From: Thecamonas trahens ATCC 50062
Taxonomy: Eukaryota > Apusozoa > Apusomonadida > Apusomonadidae
Direction: 5' to 3'
Assembly (NCBI RefSeq): GCF_000142905.1
Contig: NW_013657626.1
Span: 1 to 64,000 of the forward strand
Length of the DNA: 64,000 bases
The notes beneath the pieces were generated by a model, which saw only the letters and a program-made list of their open reading frames with translations, was not told the origin of the DNA and did not search any database. The position numbers and the translations under genes are program-made. Below, one piece after another: positions 1-8,727 of the stretch (positions are counted from its first letter, which is position 1; each line of letters opens with the position of its first letter).

Positions 1-186
1 TCAATGGCAATGCCTACCAGTCTGTTTTCCAACCCAATCCTCCCCTCCCTACTCCGGCCTTGCCCATCACAGCCCCCGCCGGCCTGCTCATCGCCAGCCG
101 CCCCTGCTGCCGATCACCGTGCCAGACGACGAAGCCACCGGGCTGGCCAAGACAAGGAAGAACAAGAGGGGCAAGGGCAAACTTTA
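1..186. repeat. Flanking dispersed repeat, copy 1 (truncated by window edge)
   Basis: This stretch matches 2227-2396 closely by eye. Both hold the same ordered words (the block around CCGGCCTTGCCCATCACAG, then a block ending GGCTGGCCAAGACAAGGAAG, then AACAAGAGG), with scattered substitutions. The two copies bracket the tandem duplication at 190-1734, so the whole 1-2226 block may itself be one unit of a longer array that continues beyond the window. No gene is supported here. Confidence 0.75.
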
Positions 187-189
187 GGC

Positions 190-955
190 AATGCAGTGGC
201 GGGCTAGAGTGTAGTGGTCTGCCACCTCTTCCAATCCCAAGCCATCGTCTCCATCGACGTCCATCAATCCAATCCCGTCCGCCCTCGTCGCCCTCGCCGC
301 CCAAGCCCCTCCACCCTCATCAACCACACCTCACACACACCCATAAGCCTCATTCAACTCGCCCACATCAATACTCAAGCCCAATCGCCATATCCACCAC
401 CGCTTCGCCCGTCCCGCCACCCACGTCACGACCCCCTCATCCCCCTACCATACTCATTACGCCCCATCACCACCAACCACCACCCTCACCGCCTACTCCA
501 CCACCACCACTCTCATTTCAACCACAACTACCACCCCCATGCCATGACCATGCCCACCACCATCCCATCGCGCACTCGGCTTCCTCTTCCTCCTCGTCCT
601 CCTTGTCTCCCCGCTCCATCTCACCCCCATCCCCATCCCCGACTCCGACACCGGCATCCGTCAACCATCACATGCCTTACTGCCCATCCACCAACCAACA
701 GCAATCTGAAGCCATCCAGCCCCGACCCAGCTCCCTCAGCAGCCCTCGCCTCGCCGGCCACCAGCCACCAGCCGGCGCCCGCTCGCCCGATCAGCCCACC
801 TTCATCACCACCTAGCTCCTTCCCACTACCAGCTACGCAACCCACAACCACACCCAAGGTCATCACTCACCCCACACTATCACCAGTATTAATATCGCCG
901 TCATCGATACCCATCGACCTCGGCTCACTTTCGCGTCGACTTGTTTGCCCTAGGG
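190..955. repeat. Tandem duplication, copy A (~766 bp, pyrimidine-rich)
   Basis: Copy A starts near AATGCAGTGG at 190 and ends in GTCGACTTGTTTGCCCTAGG near 955. Copy B at 969-1734 has the same start, end and internal order, an offset of about 779 bp, with many point differences and small indels. The plus strand is rich in C, A and T and poor in G, so stop codons are rare and long open frames arise by chance. I see no start, domain or splice structure that supports a gene. Confidence 0.85.
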
Positions 956-968
956 CAAACGGTATCCA

Positions 969-1734
969 ATGCAGTGGTGGACTACAGTGCAGTGGTCTGC
1001 CTCCCTGTCCAATCCCAAGCCATCGTCTCCATCGACGTCCATCTCAATCCAATCCGTCCGCCCTCCTCCCCCTCGCCGCCCAAGCCCCTCCACGCTCATC
1101 ACCCACACCCCACACCCACCCATCATCCTCATCCAACTCGCCCACATCAATCCTTCACCCCAATCGCCATACCTACTACCATTTCGCCCGTCACGACCCC
1201 ACGTCACGAACCCCCTCATCCCCCCCTACCATACTCATTACCACCCGTCACCACAAACGACCACCCTCACCCCCTACCCCACCACCATCACTATCATGGC
1301 AGCCACAACTACTACCCCCTTGCCTTGGCCATCCTCACCACCATCCCATCGCGCACTCTGCTTCCTCTTCCTCCTCATCCTCCTCCTCTCCCGCTCCATC
1401 TCACCCGCATCGTCATCCCCGACTCCGACACCGGCATGCGTCAACCATCACAAGTCATACTGCCCAATCTCCCACCAACAGCAATCTCAAGCCACCCCAC
1501 TCCAACCCAGCTCCCTCTGTTGTCCTTGCCTCGACGGCCACCAGCCGCCAGCCGCCGCCCGCTCGCCCGATCGGCCCACCTTCATCACCACCTAGCTCCC
1601 ACCCACTACCAGCTACGCAACCCACAATCTCACCCAATGTCATCACACACCCCACACTATCACCAGTATCAATATCGCTGTCATCGACACCCATCTTCCT
1701 CGGCTCATTTCCGCGTCGACTTGTTTGCCCTAGG
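969..1734. repeat. Tandem duplication, copy B (~766 bp, pyrimidine-rich)
   Basis: Second copy of the 190-955 unit, in the same orientation and separated from it by about 13 bp. Differences from copy A are mostly substitutions plus short length changes in CA- and CCT-rich parts, which suggests an old duplication rather than an assembly artefact. Its end abuts about 490 bp of single-copy pyrimidine-rich DNA. Confidence 0.85.
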
Positions 1735-2226
1735 TGGTTGAGCACGTCCTCGACCGCCCGACCCCGCACATGCCCCCCACCAACCTCATTGCCAGCTATA
1801 CCCAATCTGATTTCACTACTACTCTATTACATACCCCCCTACCCCCATGCACAGTTTCCAATCCACAGCTGCAGTATTCCGGAATCCGAGTTCTGCCGGC
1901 TCAGGCCCAGCTTGTTGTCCTGGTGTCCCTTCGATGCTGCTGACCACCCCTCCCCGGGCCCATCTCCGACCCCCACTCCCCACCATCACCACCCACAACC
2001 ACCACACCCACGCCACACGTACTCACTATGCCTGCAAACATAGCCACTCACTCCCTGCCCGCCGATACGCACATCAGCCGACGCCAACCCGTCAACAGCA
2101 TCACTGCCGACCGCCGGCTGCTCGCCGCCGACCGCCGCCCGCCGCTGACCGACCACCGCCGGCACCACCGAGGGCAAGCTAGCCATCGACAGGGCATTGG
2201 AGACGATGCATGCTGATAGCCACATC
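1735..2226. other. Single-copy C-rich spacer between repeats
   Basis: Pyrimidine-rich sequence with short CCA and CAC runs and a GCCGACCGCCG-like simple-sequence part near 2090-2165. It is not repeated elsewhere in the window as far as I can see. Frames are open over part of it only because the composition avoids stops. I see no gene, RNA or splice signal. Confidence 0.5.
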
Positions 2227-2396
2227 ATTGGCAATGACTACCAGTCTGCCCTCCAACCCATTTCTCCCCTCCCTCCTCCGGCCTTGCCCATCACAGTCCC
2301 TGCCGGCCTGCTCATCGCCAGCCGCCGCTGCCGCCGACCACCGAGCCAGACGACGAGACCACCGGGCTGGCCAAGACAAGGAAGAACAAGAGGGGG
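2227..2396. repeat. Flanking dispersed repeat, copy 2
   Basis: Same repeat as 1-186 in the same orientation. It ends at AACAAGAGGGGG, right where the inverted-repeat arm begins at about 2398. The abrupt switch from one repeat to another at 2396-2398 looks like a nested or composite repeat block. Confidence 0.75.
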
Positions 2397-2397
2397 C

Positions 2398-2603
2398 ACA
2401 CTCTCGGTTGCCGGCCGAGCGGACGCGCCGTTGGCTCGGGGGCTTGAGATTTCCCTGCATTTTATGTGCTGACCATCTTTGCCAGCACATCGTGCCAATT
2501 GGCACAAAGATCTGTGTCGACGCCATCGGAGCCCTTAGCGAGGTAAGATGTCAGCTGCTTCGCTTCGCTCAGTCGGCCGCGAGTGTTAGCAGTCGCGGTG
2601 ACA
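2398..2603 (-). repeat. Inverted repeat arm 1, flanking the metallopeptidase gene
   Basis: The reverse complement of this block matches 6440-6800 on the plus strand. Shared words include GATGTGCTGGCAAAGATGGT, GGCAACCGAGAGTGT and CTGAGCGAAGC. Read on the minus strand the two arms also share peptide pieces (RLSEAK, then HDVLAKMVST). Arm 2 carries about 145 bp of extra sequence near 6533-6678. The arms enclose roughly 3.8 kb containing one gene. Confidence 0.75.
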
Positions 2604-2978
2604 ACGGTCTTCCACCGGATCTTGTCGTTGCATTCGGCCACACTTTGGACGACTAGCACAAACTTGGACACGCACGACCCGACGCCCCAGTCGTACTTGA
2701 TCGTGTGATGAGACGACCCTATGTGATTGGTGGCCGTACCCACAAGGTTGGGCTTCAGCCAAGCCGTCGACCACGGCTTTCGCTTGGGCAAAATGCCAGG
2801 ATCTTCTCTGTCCCAATTCCGACTTGCACCGTGAACGCAAGCTTGTCGATGAACATATCGAACAGACCGTCGTCTCGTCACCAACGATGCGCTCTGAGTG
2901 TGATGATGAACAAGAAAGTCCCGGCCAAGCTGCCCCCCCATCTTCGTGGGCTTGAACGACGTTGCCGAGCAGCTGTGC
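2462..2978 (-). pseudogene. Possible repeat-derived ORF remnant
   Basis: On the minus strand about 170 codons are open from the 3' end of the metallopeptidase gene to a stop at 2462. The last 40 or so residues lie in the inverted-repeat arm, and fragments of them (RLSEAK, HDVLAKMVST) reappear in the other arm, where an insertion and stops break the frame. I do not recognise the protein. Upstream of 2979 this frame is only antisense to the metallopeptidase. It may be a remnant of a mobile element or decayed gene, or an accident of composition. Confidence 0.25.
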
Positions 2979-5900
2979 TTAGCCCCAGCCGGACGACTCA
3001 TACCGCACACCCGAGTCACGCCGATGCGGCGTATAATGCCGAGTCGCCTCCCGCCGCAAGCCGTGCTCACCGCCAGCCTTCCTGGCATCGTACTGAAATC
3101 CGGATGCATGGCCGCTGCTGTTTGGTGGCGGCATGGGCCGGACGCTTGCTGATGATCGCCGTCCGCGGAGCCGCTTGGCGCAGCAGCAGAGGAGCGAGAG
3201 CACGAGAGTAAGTCCAATCGAGACCACAATCCACGACGGGATGCCAACGACACTGTCCGGCACTCCCATCGACGAGAACGGGCCCGTGTTCTCCTCCTTG
3301 GTATCGCCCACGGTGCCGTTTCCTGGCGACGGCGATGGCGGTGAGGACGGCGGCCTGCTCGCAGGTGGTGGCGGTGAGGCGAAGAGACTACATGCACCGC
3401 CCAAACATGCCCCATTGCCGCCATTGCACGACGTGCCGTCGGCTGCGTTTGTCTCGACACAGATGCTTACGCTGCAGACAAAGACGGCGCAGTCGCTGCT
3501 CGGCACCAGTCCGCTACAGTCGGCCGCGATTGAGCAGACGGTAAAGTTGCCGCACACTCCGGTCGCGCACACCCCGCTGCTGCAAGGTGTTGTGTTGGGC
3601 AAGTTACACGTCGCAAGCGTGTTGTTGCACGTCGACGAACACTCGCCGCCGCCAAGGCAGGGATTGCCTGACGAGGTGCACACGCCTGAGCTGCACTGCT
3701 CGGCGCCAGTGCAGAAGAGCCCGTCGTCGGCGCAAGGGGCCGCGTCGGCCATCGCAACGCACCTTGCCGAGCAGCACACGCCAGAGTTGGCAATCGCAGG
3801 GTCACACTCTTCCGGACCGTCGACCGCCCCGTTGCCGCAGAGTCCGCCCGCAAAGTCATAGTCAATCTCCAGCCGTGGATGCAGGCTCGCCGTTGCATGA
3901 CCTCCGGGCGCGACTACAATGTTGGCAGTGCCCGAGAAGAGCACAACGCCCATGCTGCCTGTTGTCCACGTTGCCTGGTCCACCAGCTCCTGGAAAATTG
4001 CAGTGACATCCGTCGACGCCAGTTCGTGCGTTTCTAGCCAGTTGATCGGCGGCCGGGTTGACATATCCAATGTTGCCGTCGCTACTGTCTTGGGCCGGGT
4101 ACTGAGCTCGCTTGGGCTCGCCGAAAACGCAGCCGGTGTCGCACCGAGCTCGCCGTTGATCACCACATTGCCGTTCGCCGAGGTGAAGACCAGGCCGCTG
4201 AGATAGACGCGTGCCGACACAATGTTGGCTCCCTTGGGAATGCCGAGGCTGCCGAAACTCAGGCCAGACATCAGCCGCTCGCCGCCACTTCCGATGGCGA
4301 TTGTCCCCAGCTCCGATGGCGACGTGACCACCGTGCCGACTGGTGGCGACGGCGGCCCTGATGACGTAAGATACTCGACCGCGCAATTGCTGCCGCTGCC
4401 GACCACCTTTGTCACCCGGTTGCAGCCGGGCGTGTTGTTGGGCGAGCTGGCGAGCCGCGTGCACGTACCTTCGGAGCACACGCCGTCCGGCTCGCACGCA
4501 ATACCCGTCGCGCACATCGCCGCCGTATGTTCGTACACACACGTGTGGTTGCGGCACGCCGTCGCCACCGTGCACACCGTGCCGCTGGTGGGGCAATCGC
4601 CCAGAGTGTTGCAACTTGTCGCATTGGTGTACAAGTTGATGATCGGCGCCGAGAAATCAAATGTTGCCGCGTTGTCTGCCCCACCAGAGCCTGTAGCAAT
4701 CGACGCGTATGTAACTGCTGGCGATGAAAAGTGCGCCACCCGCTCCTCGTCATCCCCGTACGCCATGATCGTCCGGTACCCCTGTCCACCGCCAAACAAA
4801 TACCCGTGCGAGTACGAGAACAGCCCGGCAGATGTAGTCGTCGCAAGGTCGTGGTTACCACCTAGATTGTGACCCACCTCGTGCGCCAAAGTCATCGCGA
4901 CCCGCACGCACGAGAGCGTAGAGACAGAGAACATGAATGACGGCGTCTGCATCGCGTCAAGCACTGTAGTCAAATATCCGAGTCCGCATGCCGATGTGGT
5001 CGCTGTCGAGCCGACAATGAGCGCCGCCGCATCGGCGCCCATCGCATCGCGGAGCTTGTTGAGCCCGTCGCCGACACCATCACCAGGGTTATGCACTGCG
5101 TCGAGCACTTCCGACATCGGCGTCGTTGCCTCGTTCTCCACGCTCGGCACATGCAATGTGGCCACAAGGGCAAACTGAGACGTCAGTCCCGAGTTGGTCA
5201 TCGCCTCGTTGAGCTCGTCGACGGCAGCCTCGATGTCCACTGCAATCGTCGCGTGCGAGTTGCCTGCCGCCGCCAGCGCACCGTCAGTGTAGCCCACGAC
5301 AATGTCAAGTATGCCACCGCCACCGCCACCGCCAGACCGAGCGTGCACCTGCCGCCGCCACTGGTGCGTGCCAAACACCTGCGGTTCGGCTGCGTGCGGA
5401 TGCAGCCGCTGGTGAACAAGCGGATACTCGGCGTGTGTGGCGTGGCTGAGAGTATGCGCCACGACGCTGCGTCTGTCACCCACCGACCGCCCACCTGCTG
5501 CAGGAGCCAGCAACGTCACGCCGGCCCGGCTCCGCACGACCGCCCGGACCCGCCCGTCGCCTGTCACCCGGATGTCGGCCTGCACACCGTCGCTGCTTGC
5601 TTTCAACAGCACCTTGGCCGCCATGCCCCCAGCCCGCCGCTGCGTCACCATCACTACGTGCCCACCGATCTCGAGCCGCGTCCCTGCCATTGCCGTGGCC
5701 AGTACCGACGACACAACCGCGTGGTCGTCGCTGTTGCCAGTCATCCGCCGAGCAATCGACAGTGAGCTAGGGCTAGTCTCGGCGCTCCGACCAGTACTTC
5801 CAGCCTCGCGTGCGCTTCCCATCAGCAAGATGTCATCCAATCCGTAGCTGCCATCAGCGTGGCCGCCAAGAATCACCCTGAACTCATCTCCGGTCGCCAG

Positions 5901-6170
5901 CTTTGCCTTTGGCGCATAGACGGTCCACCTCAACGGTGCAAAGGCTTCACCCTCCGCCGACTCGTCCATCGGAGACACCGCCACGCCATCAACGCACACG
6001 CCATCGATCACGCACAACGTCAAGCTCTCGGCATTGTACAGCAAGTGCCAGTTTTCTCTGCCCGCGGGCGTCATCGTTCCCACCCCTATCCGACACGCGA
6101 GTGAGTCAAGCGATACACACACATAAGCACACTTGCTGGTCATGGTGACCAATATGTGAATGCTTCTCAA
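2979..6170 (-). CDS. Membrane-anchored metzincin metallopeptidase with disintegrin-like Cys-rich region
   Basis: A 1063-residue protein. The catalytic zinc motif HEVGHNLGGNHD is at about 430-441 and the Met-turn RTIMAYG follows near 466-472, so this is a metzincin of the reprolysin (M12B) or peptidyl-Asp metallopeptidase (M72) type. Residues about 50-290 look like a propeptide region. Residues 615-773 resemble a beta-rich DNRLRE-type domain. Residues 777-930 are Cys-rich and begin CGNGAVDGPEECD, like a disintegrin segment. A proline-rich stalk, one membrane segment (about 977-999) and a basic tail of about 60 residues end the protein. This implies a cell-surface protease, ADAM-like in layout. 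No clear signal peptide precedes the first Met; an intron close to the 5' end (GTGTATCGC donor near codon 17) could hide the real N-terminus. It is enclosed by inverted repeats. Confidence 0.85.
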   Translation of the reverse strand: MRSIHILVTMTSKCAYVCVSLDSLACRIGVGTMTPAGRENWHLLYNAESLTLCVIDGVCVDGVAVSPMDESAEGEAFAPLRWTVYAPKAKLATGDEFRVILGGHADGSYGLDDILLMGSAREAGSTGRSAETSPSSLSIARRMTGNSDDHAVVSSVLATAMAGTRLEIGGHVVMVTQRRAGGMAAKVLLKASSDGVQADIRVTGDGRVRAVVRSRAGVTLLAPAAGGRSVGDRRSVVAHTLSHATHAEYPLVHQRLHPHAAEPQVFGTHQWRRQVHARSGGGGGGGILDIVVGYTDGALAAAGNSHATIAVDIEAAVDELNEAMTNSGLTSQFALVATLHVPSVENEATTPMSEVLDAVHNPGDGVGDGLNKLRDAMGADAAALIVGSTATTSACGLGYLTTVLDAMQTPSFMFSVSTLSCVRVAMTLAHEVGHNLGGNHDLATTTSAGLFSYSHGYLFGGGQGYRTIMAYGDDEERVAHFSSPAVTYASIATGSGGADNAATFDFSAPIINLYTNATSCNTLGDCPTSGTVCTVATACRNHTCVYEHTAAMCATGIACEPDGVCSEGTCTRLASSPNNTPGCNRVTKVVGSGSNCAVEYLTSSGPPSPPVGTVVTSPSELGTIAIGSGGERLMSGLSFGSLGIPKGANIVSARVYLSGLVFTSANGNVVINGELGATPAAFSASPSELSTRPKTVATATLDMSTRPPINWLETHELASTDVTAIFQELVDQATWTTGSMGVVLFSGTANIVVAPGGHATASLHPRLEIDYDFAGGLCGNGAVDGPEECDPAIANSGVCCSARCVAMADAAPCADDGLFCTGAEQCSSGVCTSSGNPCLGGGECSSTCNNTLATCNLPNTTPCSSGVCATGVCGNFTVCSIAADCSGLVPSSDCAVFVCSVSICVETNAADGTSCNGGNGACLGGACSLFASPPPPASRPPSSPPSPSPGNGTVGDTKEENTGPFSSMGVPDSVVGIPSWIVVSIGLTLVLSLLCCCAKRLRGRRSSASVRPMPPPNSSGHASGFQYDARKAGGEHGLRREATRHYTPHRRDSGVRYESSGWG

Positions 6171-7451
6171 TGGCTATCCGCTGCTTCTCAGAGATGAGAA
6201 CAACCATGGAAGACGACCGCGACATACGCCTGGCACCACCGCATCCTCCACCCACCGCCATGACTTGCCCATCACATTCCAACCAGCCCTACCCACACCC
6301 AAACGTACATGTTCCATATGTGCATGTCATGACCATGGTGAGTATCACCAACAACAGCGCACGTGGCCACATGGACGTCATAAACGTCCTTGGCCGCCGC
6401 GAGGAGTGTGGCCGTCGAAGTCTTGTCCGAAGAGCCAATGTTGCCGCGACTGCTACGAGTCGCTACCACTTGCGGCAGGCTGAGCGAAGCAAAGCGGTTG
6501 ACAACTTACTTCGCTAAGAGCTCCAGTGGCATCGACATAGTGATGGAGAGGGAACCCGCCCGCCCGCCCTTTCTGATGACGATGCGCGACGACGACGACG
6601 GGCGCCATCCGGGCGCCCAATTCTTACCTTGATATCGTGTGTACGCGAGCTATCGATGGCCGCTCACGTACACGCGGCTGACCGTGCCAATTGCCATGAT
6701 GTGCTGGCAAAGATGGTCAGCACAGTAAATGCGAGGAAGTCTCAAGCCCGCCGAGCCAGCGGAGCGTCTGCTTGCCCGGCAACCGAGAGTGTTTGGATGG
6801 CACTGCAAACGGTAATTGGCTTCAAGTGGTCCGTTCGCTCTGCTTGCTGACCCGCGGCCAACATATCCCCTCCTCGCATGCGACATCGAATTGGTTCCAA
6901 ACGCCACCAATCATGCTACTACAACGGTATGTTGTACCTGATTCTCACTTTCGATCTCTCATTGCACCCTTTCCCCGCCCACCTGATTGACATCCAAGCC
7001 AGATCCCATCACTTCCTTTCCTTTCCACCTCTGCCATCAAGCCGTACAAGCACAACACCCACCCATATACATGCCCATATACATACACCTACCCGTGTGT
7101 ACATGAGCTCATCAGCTGAGAATGTCCGCCCCATCCAAAACCGGTCCTCTTGGCCCAAAAAGCCCCCCCACCCCCCTTCCGCCGCTCCGATCGCGCCTTC
7201 CAACCTGTGTGACCTCGCCCCGCCCCCCCCCCCTCACCTCCCCCACCACCCAAATACGTACACCTCTCGCTATTCCGTACCAAGGAGTTCGACACGGTAC
7301 CCTGTGAGGAGCAACACCAGCCCTCCACAAACACACACATACCCCTCCTTCCTTACCCTTTCACGTCCCTCTTCCCGGCCTTACCTTGCCTGTGTGCCGT
7401 GTGCCTTCCACCCCTCCCTCCCCCCTCCCGGAAGGAAGCGTGTTCACCACC
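6171..7451. other. Intergenic region between divergent genes
   Basis: About 1.3 kb between the metallopeptidase (-) and WIPI (+) starts. It contains inverted-repeat arm 2 (6440-6800). From about 7000 it becomes C-rich, with an ACAC-rich part (7060-7100) and a run of C near 7213-7223, then pyrimidine-rich leader sequence up to the WIPI start. Apart from the repeat I see no gene. Confidence 0.5.
6440..6800 (+). repeat. Inverted repeat arm 2
   Basis: Plus-strand copy of the element whose inverted partner is at 2398-2603. It is longer because of an insertion of about 145 bp (roughly 6533-6678) between the SSGID and HDVLAKMVST peptide pieces. The last shared word, GGCAACCGAGAGTGT near 6780-6793, marks the outer boundary. 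The inserted piece contains a GACGACGACG simple repeat. Confidence 0.75.
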
Positions 7452-8727
7452 ATGGCTGCATCTTCGGCTACGGCCATCGGCTCGGGCAACTCTCCGCTTG
7501 GTGTGTTCTTCAACCAGGACAAGACAGCATTCTCGGTGGCTCTACCTACCGGGTATCGCATCTACAACACGGAACCTCTTTATGAGATTGGACGCCACAG
7601 TATGTACTCTCCCCGCTCATGCCCCCCTTGCCCCCTTCCTCATCCTCATCCTCATCATCATCATCGTCATCACTCACACCTCCTCGCCACGGACAGCCTT
7701 TGAGCAGCGCGGCGGACTGTCGATGGTCATGATGCTGTTCCGGACATCAACAATGGCGCTGGTGGGCGGTGGTGATGAGCCGCAGTTTGCTCCGGTCAAG
7801 GTGGTGATCTGGGATGAGATGGATCCGCGGCTGAGCCTGATCGAGCTCGGCTTCAAGTCCTTGGTCACCGGAGTCCGCCTCTCGCGCGCCTTTGTAGTTG
7901 TTGCGCTCAAAAAGTACACCGAGGTGTACTCGCTGACTCCGGCGCCGCAAGTCTTGTTCAAGTTCCAAACTGCCGATAACGACGATGGCGTGACTGCGCT
8001 CTCGCCGTCGTCAGCCTCATCGCTCCTCGCCGTCCCGGACAAGACCCCGGGCTGGGTCCGCATTGTCGACCTCAGCGCCGACTCGTCGTCGGCAAACCTG
8101 TTCAAGGCCCACGAGCACCCGATTGCGATCATGGAGTTTAACGCTGATGCCACCATCCTCGCCACGGCTTCGACAGAGGGCACCATGATCCGGACCTGGG
8201 ACACCCGCACCGGCCGCAAGCTCCGCGAGGTTCGCCGCGGTAAGACCAAGGAGCGCATCTGCTCCATTGCTTTTAACTACAACTCGGACTTTATGGCCGT
8301 CTCCTCGCTCAAGGGCACCATCCACATCTTCTCCATGTTCTCCGATGCCTCTGGCGCTGCTGCCGGGTCCTCGGGCGCCGCGGCGTCATCAGGCTCGGGC
8401 GCCGCCCCTCCGCCGACCTCGTCGTCCTTGCCGCCGGCTGACGGCAGCCCGGGCTCCAACTCGCGCTCGTTCTTTTCACCTATCACCAGCTTCTTGCCCA
8501 AGACCCTCGTTCCGGCCTACTTCTCCTACGAGTGGTCATTTGCCCAGTACCGCATGGGCTCGCCCGGGCCTACCCGCCTCGCCTTTGGCCGCGAGGCCAA
8601 CATCCTCTACGTCATCGGCCTTGACGGCTCCTTCTCCAAGCTTCGCTTCGACCCGGACGCCTCGCACGCCGAAGTCGAGCGCGATAGCTACTACAACTAC
8701 CTCGAGCTCGAGCCTGCCACGCTTTAG
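7452..8727 (+). CDS. PROPPIN / WIPI family WD40 protein (Atg18/WDR45-like)
   Basis: Two exons, 7452-7599 and 7697-8727, with a 97-bp intron (GTATGT donor, CAG acceptor) encode 392 residues. The N-terminus (PLGVFFNQDKTAFSVAL, TGYRIYNTEPL) is typical of WDR45/WIPI proteins. Near residues 195-265 are a WD-like ATASTEGTMIRTWDT block and LREVRRG followed by MAVSSLKGTIHIF. VRRG stands where the family has the [FL]RRG phosphoinositide-binding motif. Family members bind PI3P and PI(3,5)P2 on autophagosomal and endosomal membranes. A Ala/Ser/Gly-rich insert (about 280-325) sits in the late propeller, as expected of the membrane-binding loop. The stop overlaps the stop of the convergent scaffold gene. 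Confidence 0.88.

Noticed and set aside
214-2043. A 609-codon open frame on the plus strand
   Set aside because: It crosses both copies of a pyrimidine-rich duplication. Overlapping long frames exist in all three registers because the strand is G-poor and stops are rare; residues are mostly Pro, Ser, His and Thr with no domain.
6880-6920. Possible tRNA B-box-like word (GGTTCCAAACGCC)
   Set aside because: No acceptor, D or anticodon arm can be folded around it, and the B-box consensus is not met.
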